A DNA stretch of 18,449 nt from positions 1-18,449 of the forward strand of contig JAZRKP010000051.1 in NCBI GenBank assembly GCA_045646365.1, written 5' to 3'. How positions within the stretch are numbered: position 1 is the stretch's first letter; every line of letters begins with the position of its first letter. The position numbers and the translations under genes are program-made. Below are positions 1 to 8,095 of this stretch, piece after piece. This DNA is from SIG454 sp045646365. Lineage in GTDB: Bacteria > Bacillota > Clostridia > Monoglobales > Monoglobaceae. Under the pieces are notes generated by a model. That model was given only the letters and a program-made list of their open reading frames with translations, was not told the DNA's origin and ran no database searches.

Positions 1-1108
1 AGTTACCGCTCCATGTGCCGTGCTGATTATGATTAGTATTTAAATATGTGTTTCCTGTTCCTGTTGTAAAATTCTCAAAGTCTATATCAAAATAAGTTTT
101 TACATTCTTAATATTGAAATCAGCCGTTGTGTTTGATGGCAAGGCTCCTGCTGTTGTTGTTTTTTCAGAGTTTAATGTTATGGTATAGTCTCCCGCTGTC
201 ATATCTGAAATCTTAAGCTTGTATATTCTTCCCGTAATTGCTTCGACATCTGTAACTGTCAAAGTTTTAAGTTCTGCACCTTCCTCTGTTGTTTCTTCAA
301 CTTTTTCTGTTATCACAAAATCGCTCGCAACAGGAGATACGGCATCTGAAAATCTAATGGTTGCACCATCTTCCTCTGTTGTTGTATCATTGGCTGTAAA
401 ACTGTAGCTTGCGGGATTTTGAACAAACTTAAAGTTATCAATATAATCTATATTTGCAGTCATACCATATTTAATTGCCGATATACTGAATGAACTGTCT
501 GTCATTTCATACGAATATTTATATACGCCATTTACATAATATGTCTGTGTTTTAGCCTCTAAATCAAGGATAACATCAATCGTATAAACTTTTCCGCTCT
601 CTGCTGTAAAAAGCTTATTTGTTCTTTCATCGCTGTTAACAGCAGTATAAACCGACGGGCCATAGTCTCCGGCAGGATTTTCAAAAGACAATATGTATCT
701 TGTGTTACCATTGTTTTCCATTCTCCACTTTGTATAATCCTTGTTCCCAAACATATTATATTTGATATCCGCACTGATAAGAATCTTTCCAGTTGTTATA
801 GGCGTACCCAAGGTATAGGTAGCGGTTGAACCGCCAGTTGTCAAATGAAAAGCATCTCCATCAATGCCTTCAATTACAGAACCTGCCCCTGAAATTCTGC
901 TAAATTTACCATATGTCAAATCTTTTGATGGCGGGAACAGTGTTGCACTGCTTCCTTCCCATGTGTTGTTAAAATGCACAACCTCTGTAGTGCTGACTTC
1001 TTCCGTCGTACCTTCGGTGGTTGTTTCCTCGGCATATACTGCCATTGGAAGAGCCATTGCGGTTACCATCATTGAAATAACCAATAACCATGATAATACT
1101 TTTTTCAT
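1..1108 (-). CDS. Secreted laminin-G-like surface protein, C-terminus cut by window edge
   Basis: The frame is open from the ATG at 1108 to the left edge, giving 369 residues with no stop. A GGAGA ribosome site lies 7 nt upstream. The N-terminus is a classical signal peptide: MKK, then a hydrophobic stretch ending near AVYA-EE. It is followed by a short Thr/Glu-rich spacer (about residues 27-42). Residues 43-230 look like a concanavalin A/laminin-G-like sandwich, with the usual late strand YTIDVILDLEAKTQTYYVNG and a DYIDNFKF ending. An Ig-like segment of about 100 residues follows, and a second laminin-G-like domain begins at DIDFENF close to the edge. No catalytic motif is visible, so glycan binding or a structural surface role is the best guess. 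It is last in the leftward gene series, 104 nt behind the phosphoesterase gene. The missing end could hold an enzyme or anchor domain. Confidence 0.85.
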   Translation of the reverse strand, partial: MKKVLSWLLVISMMVTAMALPMAVYAEETTTEGTTEEVSTTEVVHFNNTWEGSSATLFPPSKDLTYGKFSRISGAGSVIEGIDGDAFHLTTGGSTATYTLGTPITTGKILISADIKYNMFGNKDYTKWRMENNGNTRYILSFENPAGDYGPSVYTAVNSDERTNKLFTAESGKVYTIDVILDLEAKTQTYYVNGVYKYSYEMTDSSFSISAIKYGMTANIDYIDNFKFVQNPASYSFTANDTTTEEDGATIRFSDAVSPVASDFVITEKVEETTEEGAELKTLTVTDVEAITGRIYKLKISDMTAGDYTITLNSEKTTTAGALPSNTTADFNIKNVKTYFDIDFENFTTGTGNTYLNTNHNQHGTWSGN

Positions 1109-1182
1109 TTTAATTTCTCCTTTTATAAATATTTATAAATTTTAATTATTAACTGATATTTACCTTACTTAAAAAGCAGGGC

Positions 1183-1206
1183 AAGGAACAGCTTTGACTG
1201 TTCCTT
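1183..1206 (-). terminator. Hairpin after the phosphoesterase gene, weak or partial terminator
   Basis: A perfect 9-bp stem (AAGGAACAG paired with CTGTTCCTT) with a 6-nt loop starts 6 nt after the phosphoesterase stop codon. Read leftward, the stem is followed by GCCCTGC and then five T residues, so the U-tract is displaced by about 7-8 nt. That is poor for an intrinsic terminator. It may reduce read-through into the last gene or act as a processing or stability element. Confidence 0.45.
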
Positions 1207-1212
1207 TAATAA

Positions 1213-3171
1213 TTATTCTGCCACAACTTCGATTCTTTCGCTTTTACAAATCGGTATCATTCTTCCGTCTCCGCTCCACACATACGCCGAAATTGAATAA
1301 GTGTTATCAGGAATAGAGAGTTCAATTCTTTCGCTTTCCATTCCCTTTGGCATTGACTTTACGAATGTTTTTGCAGAAATCAAGGTTCCCTCTTCATCGT
1401 ATATTCCGAAAAGCATACGGCAATCCATACTTTTATCGCTGTAATTCTTAACGGTATAAACGGCTTTCATATTATCTGCAGAATGTCTGATAAATTCAAT
1501 TCCTGCATCAATCCAGGTTGTATCGACAATCGTTTCTGTTATTGTGTCAGAAACATTTTCACCGTTTATATTTATATAAATCTTAAACTGCTTATCGGCA
1601 ACCTCTGACGGAATTTTAAAGCTAAAGCTATAACTTCCGTCTGCCTTTGAAATCTGCTGGTCATAATACAAAATATCGTCTTTTGTAAGATTATCTATAT
1701 CTGCATTTTCATAAGTCATCATCATTACGACCTGAGAATTTCCATTCTCTTCCCCTGCTGTTCCTTTAACCGTCACATTTTTGCTTTCATTATCAAGTAA
1801 AAACTCATCTTTAACTTCAACATCATTAAATTCAGAGCCCATTTCCACGATATAATCGGCATAAGATATAACTTTGTCAGTCATAAAGTCATAGCCGTGG
1901 AGAACAACGCAATCATCATATACATCAATTATATATGCTTCGCTCAAATGGTTTGCATCACTTGACGATTTAGCTGTCGCCGTTGCTTCGTCATAGTAAT
2001 AATAAGATGGCTCGGTCATTGACGGGATATGCACCATAGTTGCACCGCCAATATTATTTATGTTATGGTTCATAGTATTTGAATAAGCGGAAGCTTTAAC
2101 ATATTGAGCAAGCTGATAATTAAACCCTCTGTGGGAATGTCCGAAAAACGCCATGACATTAGGATATTTTTCATAGAGCATTGTGAAGAAAATATCCATA
2201 TAGTCCCCATTTTCAAAAGTTCCCCCTGCCTGGGTTCCGTCCGTTTTCGTTATAGCGTGAGCTTTAAAAGGACCATAGTGCATAAACAAAAAGCATCTTT
2301 TGTCTTTATTTTCTTCCAATCTATCCTCAAGCCATTCAAGCTGTTCGTGTGCATAATAGTCTATTGTATGAGCTGTATCTTTCCAATCTGTTGCATTCAG
2401 GAAAATAAATACATCATTTTCTATTCTGTATATAAAATCAAGTGTATTTCCGTCATAAAATTCAGGCTGTGTATACCCTTCATAATTCACTATTTCATCT
2501 TTGGTCAATCTATTCCAGTTTTCCAAATCGAAATCATTATGGGATGCGTCGTGGTTTCCTGTTACTGCAAAACACGCAATATTCGGGTATTTTTCATTAA
2601 ATGTATTCACCTTATTTTTGTAAAGAGTCCAGTCGTTTATAAGATTATAAGACGAAACATCACCGTCATTTCCAATAAGCGACACGCCATATTCACCCAT
2701 TTTGTTATAGACTCTTTCAAAATCCCCCGCACTGTTCGGATAGGTGCTGTGACCTATATGGGAATCTGACACAGCCCCGAATGAATAGGATTTATCGCCC
2801 AATGGCTTTATTTTATATTCAGGCAAGGTATAGCTTGCAAGAGCATTTTCCGTTTCACCGTCAAAAGCCAGAATTTGCTTCGCGCCGTCAGGGATAAATG
2901 TATATCTCTGAATTTCAAATGTTCCTGTGCCGTCAGTTAGATTTATATAGCCTAAATATGTATGGTCTGCTAACTTTTTACCGTTTTCGTCGCCCCAGTA
3001 GAACCAAACCGTATTTTCTGTGTCAGATGTAACAGTTATTGTTCCGCCTGCACTTCTGTTTGCCTGGTTTGAAAACACAACCTCCATACTTCCCGTTGCC
3101 GCAAAAGCATTTACAACTGGGATTAAACATACAACAAGAATAAGTGCTAAAACTTTGTTTAATTTTTTCAT
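1213..3171 (-). CDS. Secreted calcineurin-like metallophosphoesterase with Ig-like modules
   Basis: This 652-aa exported protein has a signal peptide ending near AFA-A (residue 25) and an N-terminal Ig/FN3-like domain (about 28-118). A complete calcineurin-type phosphoesterase core occupies about 130-430. All metal-binding blocks are visible: D136-x-H138, the GNDGD block (167-171), GNHD (205-208), H298 in MHYGP, and GHSH (344-347). The family hydrolyses phosphomono- or phosphodiesters with two divalent metals; the substrate here is unknown. Residues 465-548 form a beta-sandwich module also seen in the SLH protein at 8096-9766. Residues 551-652 form a C-terminal module shared with the proteins at 3184-5469 and 9776-11398. 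No SLH or sortase motif is present. The ATG follows an AGAGAGG site that overlaps the upstream stop codon. A phosphatase among glycan-binding genes suggests action on a phosphorylated glycan or teichoic-type polymer (inference). Confidence 0.9.
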   Translation of the reverse strand: MKKLNKVLALILVVCLIPVVNAFAATGSMEVVFSNQANRSAGGTITVTSDTENTVWFYWGDENGKKLADHTYLGYINLTDGTGTFEIQRYTFIPDGAKQILAFDGETENALASYTLPEYKIKPLGDKSYSFGAVSDSHIGHSTYPNSAGDFERVYNKMGEYGVSLIGNDGDVSSYNLINDWTLYKNKVNTFNEKYPNIACFAVTGNHDASHNDFDLENWNRLTKDEIVNYEGYTQPEFYDGNTLDFIYRIENDVFIFLNATDWKDTAHTIDYYAHEQLEWLEDRLEENKDKRCFLFMHYGPFKAHAITKTDGTQAGGTFENGDYMDIFFTMLYEKYPNVMAFFGHSHRGFNYQLAQYVKASAYSNTMNHNINNIGGATMVHIPSMTEPSYYYYDEATATAKSSSDANHLSEAYIIDVYDDCVVLHGYDFMTDKVISYADYIVEMGSEFNDVEVKDEFLLDNESKNVTVKGTAGEENGNSQVVMMMTYENADIDNLTKDDILYYDQQISKADGSYSFSFKIPSEVADKQFKIYININGENVSDTITETIVDTTWIDAGIEFIRHSADNMKAVYTVKNYSDKSMDCRMLFGIYDEEGTLISAKTFVKSMPKGMESERIELSIPDNTYSISAYVWSGDGRMIPICKSERIEVVAE

Positions 3172-3183
3172 TTTTACACCTCT

Positions 3184-5469
3184 CTATTCTTCTGTCTGAA
3201 AATCAAAGCTTTGAAAATATGCATTCAGCTTTGAAAATTCGTCCCACATAAACACCTTTAAATTCGCATCCGAATCAGCATACGGAATTTCCATATCCAC
3301 CTCTGTCACCATTCCGTTTTCAAGATAATGAGTCGTGAAATCGTTATCTGTCATATATGAGTCTTTATAAATTCCGTAAGCTAAAATTCCGTCAACCGCT
3401 TCGCCTGTTGTATTTAAAACATTTAGTTTTGCAGTTAAAACCGCACCCTCGACTATGTCAGTTGCAGTTGCCTTCTCACCTGCCGAATTTATAAGTTCTA
3501 TACTTTTTACACTTACCTTTCCGTTGCCTGTTGTTATGGTTTTATTATAATCTGCCATAGCTTTTCCGTTTACATCAATAATCCCCGTTATAGAAAGCGG
3601 ATATGAAGTATTTGGAGCAAGATAACCGTCCCATGTTGCCGTATAGCTGTTATTCTTGGAACTGTATTCTCCCTCTAAAGTTAAATCACCAAGAGAAATT
3701 TCTGTTACTGTTGATGATTTAATTCTTGTGTTAAAGAGAATTTCCATTTTGTTAACTTCTGTCGTAACCTGATTTGCTGTCAGGCGGTTTCCGTCATGGT
3801 CATAGAACCAAACCGCTTTTATCTGCGGAACAACTGCATTACTCGCATCATACTGCGGATTTGAGCTAAACTCAAAGCTATTCATTTTCTGTCCGTATAT
3901 ATCACAAAAATCCGAAGATGTAACGGTGTATAGCTGACTATATTCAAGTCCGCTTAATTTAAGCAGGATTTTCCCATCTTTATATTCCTTTGACGCAACT
4001 GTCGCAACTGCACCTGTTTGAGAATTTACAATTTCAAAACTGCAGTTTTCTGCCGAGAAATCTTTAGAAAGATTTGACTTTGGCGTAATTTCAAGAGTTG
4101 TTCCCACCCCTTCTCCTTTGAGCTGAGCTTTTGTCTCAAACTTATTATTTTCATATTGTCTGATAAGGATATTATCCAGAGCAAATCTTCTTGTCGTCAC
4201 TGTTGTATCAGTGACTCTCTCTGTTCTGAATCTCAGTTTATTAAGTTGTTTTATATCAAATGAATAGGTCAAGCCAGAATACACGCCGTTAAAATACCAT
4301 TTAAGTACTGTCTGGTTTTCTCTGAATTCGATAATGCCATCCACATGAACCCATCTCTCATCATCAATAGCCTGACTTCCTGCCGGAGCCCACACCTTAA
4401 TATCAGGATCGGGGAATTTGTAATATCCAAGCTTTCCGTGTGCTCCGCTTCCGTTCATGACAAGAATCTTATGGTATTCTGTGCCATTATGCAGTTGTAT
4501 CATACATTCGTGTCCGTCACTTGCCCCCGCGTACATATCAAAGCTTATTGATATATTCTTTCCAGACACCTCTGAGGCATTAACAGGAATAAGAATCCAT
4601 GCAGCCTCTGTGGCGGAAGTATCAAATCTAAACACCTTATTATACTTATCGCCGTAGCCTGTTTCTACTGCATCATTAGAGTCTCCTCTGCCGCCTTCAA
4701 ATGAAATTCCTGTTGATGTTGCTTTTTCAACATTCTCAAAATTCGCTTCAAATAATACCGTTTCATCAACTTCCACAGTCTGATCTGTCACAGTAAGGTT
4801 ATCCAGATACCATATTGAACCTGATTTCTTTTCCGATTTAACACCGAGAAAGTTAAAAGATTCAAACACACTATCGCTATAAGAAAGCGTCGTCCAATCT
4901 TCTCCGCCAAGTTTTATCGTTGCCGTCTGTTTATACATATCAATTATGACATCGAAATGCAACCAAGTTCCCGTTGTATAACTCTTCGCGGTTCCTGATG
5001 TAGGCCAGTTTGCCGAACCTGAACTATCTGTAAAAACTCCGGATACTCCAGTATCTCTAAAATACATCAATTTTTTTTGATAACTTGTGTTTACCTTGGT
5101 ATATTCAATCGAGCTTAATTTTTCAGAATCCCCAAGAAAGAACATCAAAACTGAGGCAGTAGATGGTGTTTTCACATCAAAACTGATTTTCGCAACATTA
5201 TTATCCTCTTTCATAAAGGTTTTTCCAAGATCAACATACCATGTATTAGTAGTCGATGCTGAGGTTTTAAACACCTTTCCATACCTCTCATCACCAGTAG
5301 CAGCATTAACAATATTATCTAATACTGCATGAGTTGTCGCATTTTTAATATTACAGCTTCCGTCTTCAAAATCTTCTGTTAAGACATTTGTTTCCGCCGA
5401 TATTGGCATTTGAAACGAAAGACAGGAAATCATCATAAATGCTGCCAGTAATAAACATACTTTTTTCAC
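3184..5469 (-). CDS. Secreted protein with two laminin-G-like domains and Ig-like domains
   Basis: This 761-aa protein starts at a GTG. The signal peptide ends near ISA-ET. Two laminin-G/concanavalin-like domains follow in tandem (about 30-225 and 238-440). Each opens with an F-E-D/N-F-E type strand and ends with a D-N-(L/I) strand (YLDNLTV and ALDNILI). Residues 445-545 and 550-645 are bacterial Ig-like sandwiches; the second has the Big_5-like pattern of an N-T-R strand followed by LAPNTSYPL. Residues 650-757 match the C-terminal module of the neighbouring phosphoesterase and of the 540-aa protein. No catalytic residues are recognisable, so a carbohydrate-binding or surface-assembly role is most likely. 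The gene is 12 nt from the next gene and 19 nt from the previous one, and its stop overlaps the next ribosome site. Apart from one extra laminin-G domain, it is a paralog of the protein at 9776-11398. Confidence 0.88.
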   Translation of the reverse strand: MKKVCLLLAAFMMISCLSFQMPISAETNVLTEDFEDGSCNIKNATTHAVLDNIVNAATGDERYGKVFKTSASTTNTWYVDLGKTFMKEDNNVAKISFDVKTPSTASVLMFFLGDSEKLSSIEYTKVNTSYQKKLMYFRDTGVSGVFTDSSGSANWPTSGTAKSYTTGTWLHFDVIIDMYKQTATIKLGGEDWTTLSYSDSVFESFNFLGVKSEKKSGSIWYLDNLTVTDQTVEVDETVLFEANFENVEKATSTGISFEGGRGDSNDAVETGYGDKYNKVFRFDTSATEAAWILIPVNASEVSGKNISISFDMYAGASDGHECMIQLHNGTEYHKILVMNGSGAHGKLGYYKFPDPDIKVWAPAGSQAIDDERWVHVDGIIEFRENQTVLKWYFNGVYSGLTYSFDIKQLNKLRFRTERVTDTTVTTRRFALDNILIRQYENNKFETKAQLKGEGVGTTLEITPKSNLSKDFSAENCSFEIVNSQTGAVATVASKEYKDGKILLKLSGLEYSQLYTVTSSDFCDIYGQKMNSFEFSSNPQYDASNAVVPQIKAVWFYDHDGNRLTANQVTTEVNKMEILFNTRIKSSTVTEISLGDLTLEGEYSSKNNSYTATWDGYLAPNTSYPLSITGIIDVNGKAMADYNKTITTGNGKVSVKSIELINSAGEKATATDIVEGAVLTAKLNVLNTTGEAVDGILAYGIYKDSYMTDNDFTTHYLENGMVTEVDMEIPYADSDANLKVFMWDEFSKLNAYFQSFDFQTEE

Positions 5470-5475
5470 AATTTT

Positions 5476-5483
5476 CTCCTCCT
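5476..5483 (-). promoter_or_regulatory. Shine-Dalgarno site that fixes a GTG start
   Basis: AGGAGGAG on the minus strand lies 6 nt before GTG (5469-5467). That codon opens the MKK-type signal peptide as GTG AAA AAA. The next ATG is 11 codons in and would remove the positively charged end of the signal peptide, so GTG is the real start. Confidence 0.85.
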
Positions 5484-5488
5484 ATTTA

Positions 5489-8083
5489 TTATTTGAAAAC
5501 CAAAACCTCTTTAATTTGTGCCAGATTTGTTCTGACGATAATCATCGCAGGATTCCCTACTGTATCCTCCGTTGTAATTTCGTTATAGTTTCCTGACCGT
5601 ATTCTGTTCTCCTCTTTTGTTTCTGAGCTATCGTATATAGTCATTGTTATCTCTTTAACATCAAATACTTCGTCTATTTCTTCCGGTTTATTTTTATCTC
5701 TATATAGCTTTAACACTCCGTCATTTTTGGATTTAGCATAACCGAATATTACTCTGTCAGTTGTGTTGAATAAGCTTGAGTAATTCACTTCGTTTACATC
5801 CGACGCAGCAGCATCCTTTTTATAGGAGAATATTACTTTCCAGTTGGATATTTCTCCCTTTGAATTTATGCCTATACGAAGCACATCTCCCTGTTTTATT
5901 CCATCGTTCAGCATTGACTTATCACCATCAATGAATGTTTCGTTGAACCCTCCGCCACCGAAATATGACAGACATTCAACCGCTTCATCCCCGTTGTATG
6001 ATGAATATATATCATTTACCATAACAAGCTCTGTTGTGGGACTTGCCGAAACAAAGTCCTTTATAACAACAACATTGTCAAAGCCCGACTCTAAATCAAA
6101 CTTATATGAATTTACAGGATAGTCTGTGTTTATCGAAATATTTGAAAGAGCAGGTGTTGAGAAATCAATATCAGTAGCATTTTGAAGTTCTGCATCTGAC
6201 GGAACTCCCATAACGATTGTCTGGTCGTTTACGATTATATTCTTACCGAACTTTTTCTGTCTGTATCTTACTCCGCTATCATTTCTGTTGCTTTTAAGAG
6301 AGTAATCGCTTTCAGTATCTTCATTATAATAAGGGGTATCAATATAGGATATTATCCCGTCTTTATCCTTAAAGAAAATTACCTGACCCCGTATATCACC
6401 GTTAAATCTGTTTAAAAGGGATATTTTCTTTTCTGCTCCGCGCTCATTTTCTCCGTCTATGCGAACCTTTTCCGAAAGGGTATATTCCTTTATTCCGACA
6501 GACGGAACAAAAAGTCTTATCATTGCGAAAGAATCCATTCCCTGCTTTGTTGCATAATCGATTACATAAGCACATATGCCCGATATATTTAAGCCGTCAG
6601 TTGACATATGAGCAATCTTCCCGAATTTATCGGTCATAAATGTGCCTTCTGTTCCGCTCTTTATGTCTTTTGGGGACATTAAGAGGAAATCTTTGTCAAC
6701 TTCATATGTATTTCCGTCTATTGTGAGAATGGTCTTATCCGCTTTTTTGCTTACAGATGTAACCTTGCCCGAAACAGAGGTATCACACACATAAATTCTT
6801 ATATATTTTTCTGATTCATAAACCGTCAGGATGTTATCAGCTGATATATCTGCAATTTCCGCGATTTCCTCACCCTTTTGAATTATGACTTTCTTTGAGC
6901 CGTCGCTTTGAATATCAAGAGGTGAAGACGGGTTATATTCATCATATATTTTGTTTTTTACAGTATCAACATAGCTTACTGCAATATTTCTGTATTCTGA
7001 AATCACAAGGAGTTCATAGATTTTGTCCCTGTCATTATCAATTAAAGCAAACTTTCCTTTTTTAACGCTCTTAATTGTATTTTCAATATTTCGGGAAACT
7101 GTATCACCGTTTTTGATAACGCCAATGCCTGTCGTAATTTTTACGGATGTGCTTTTGTCTCCGCCCTTGAAGTACTTTATTACTCCGTTCTTTTGATCAT
7201 ACTCGTCAAAATCTTCTGCATCAAACTCGACCACATTGTTTTTAATATTATCAATCATTATAAAAACAGTGTTGTGGTGTTTATTGTGGGTTTTCTCATA
7301 GTAAAGAGTAACATATCTTCCTATATACTCGAACGGGTCACCCGCGAAGTTATATGTTTCGCCGTTTACAAATATTTCGCCGAAGTCTGCGTAGTAATCA
7401 GGATTTATTGATATTCCGTCAACCGCTGTAACTACGCCCTCTGTTTTATGGATATTTTTATAGATTGCAAGAGGGGTATCTTCATCGGAATGAGTATACT
7501 GAACATAGTTATCCGAGTAAATCATTCCGTCAAGCATACCTGTATTAACAGCTTCATAGAGCATATTTACTGCATCTTTGTATGTAACATTAGCGGTTAA
7601 AATATCCGATGAGATTATCCCTGTCTGTTTTGCAACTTTCATATATCCGGCAGGGAATCCGCCGTAAGCTGTTGCATAAGCTTCATAACCAAGAGTCGAC
7701 ACAAGGATTTTTGCTGCTTCCTGAACTGTTATTGTATCATCAGGTCTGAATTTCCCGTCAAAGCTTGATGATATTATTCCTTTATCAACAAGTCCGTTTA
7801 TAGCAAACACTGCCCAATGGTCAAGAGGAATATCGATAAAAAGTCGTCTTTGAGATGTTGTTCCGTATTCGCTTACCCCTGCTATTCTTGCTGTATACAT
7901 AGAGAATTCCGCACGACTCACATAAGCATCATAGTTTCCGGGTATAACAGGCATAACTCCTACTGTTTTTAAAAACTGTGCCTTTTCGGTTATGTAATCA
8001 TTCTGCTCCGAGGCATAGCTTACGCATAAAAGGCTTTGAAACAGCAACAAAAAGCAAAGTGTTATTGCAATTATTCTTTTCAT
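5489..8083 (-). CDS. S-layer homology protein with N-terminal SLH repeats and long beta-rich ectodomain
   Basis: This 864-aa protein has a signal peptide (residues 1-25, ending SYAS). Three SLH repeats follow at about 30-70, 81-132 and 133-190. The second is clearest, with F-x-D, HWA and FRPDDTIT. SLH domains bind pyruvylated secondary wall polymer and hold proteins on the cell surface. Their TRAE-type binding motif is SRAE in repeat 1 but TVQE in repeat 2 and TYKD in repeat 3, so only one repeat keeps the arginine. The remaining roughly 670 residues are beta-rich and contain recurring units of the form G-x-V-x-x-V, then (I/L)-x-(V/I)-(N/D)-G-x-(T/x)-Y, at about 214-245 and 438-468, with weaker copies nearby. 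I recognise no enzyme motif. It probably acts as an anchor or scaffold for the secreted proteins around it (inference). Confidence 0.87.
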   Translation of the reverse strand: MKRIIAITLCFLLLFQSLLCVSYASEQNDYITEKAQFLKTVGVMPVIPGNYDAYVSRAEFSMYTARIAGVSEYGTTSQRRLFIDIPLDHWAVFAINGLVDKGIISSSFDGKFRPDDTITVQEAAKILVSTLGYEAYATAYGGFPAGYMKVAKQTGIISSDILTANVTYKDAVNMLYEAVNTGMLDGMIYSDNYVQYTHSDEDTPLAIYKNIHKTEGVVTAVDGISINPDYYADFGEIFVNGETYNFAGDPFEYIGRYVTLYYEKTHNKHHNTVFIMIDNIKNNVVEFDAEDFDEYDQKNGVIKYFKGGDKSTSVKITTGIGVIKNGDTVSRNIENTIKSVKKGKFALIDNDRDKIYELLVISEYRNIAVSYVDTVKNKIYDEYNPSSPLDIQSDGSKKVIIQKGEEIAEIADISADNILTVYESEKYIRIYVCDTSVSGKVTSVSKKADKTILTIDGNTYEVDKDFLLMSPKDIKSGTEGTFMTDKFGKIAHMSTDGLNISGICAYVIDYATKQGMDSFAMIRLFVPSVGIKEYTLSEKVRIDGENERGAEKKISLLNRFNGDIRGQVIFFKDKDGIISYIDTPYYNEDTESDYSLKSNRNDSGVRYRQKKFGKNIIVNDQTIVMGVPSDAELQNATDIDFSTPALSNISINTDYPVNSYKFDLESGFDNVVVIKDFVSASPTTELVMVNDIYSSYNGDEAVECLSYFGGGGFNETFIDGDKSMLNDGIKQGDVLRIGINSKGEISNWKVIFSYKKDAAASDVNEVNYSSLFNTTDRVIFGYAKSKNDGVLKLYRDKNKPEEIDEVFDVKEITMTIYDSSETKEENRIRSGNYNEITTEDTVGNPAMIIVRTNLAQIKEVLVFK

Positions 8084-8095
8084 TTGCTACTCCTC

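Noticed and set aside
864..1145. Plus-strand frame opposite the first gene
   Set aside because: It mirrors the signal peptide and the start of the truncated laminin-G-like gene, whose frame, ribosome site and domain pattern are convincing.
2104..2769. A 221-codon open frame on the plus strand
   Set aside because: It lies wholly antisense to the well-conserved phosphoesterase core, has no ribosome site of quality, and has low-complexity composition of the kind produced opposite a real gene.
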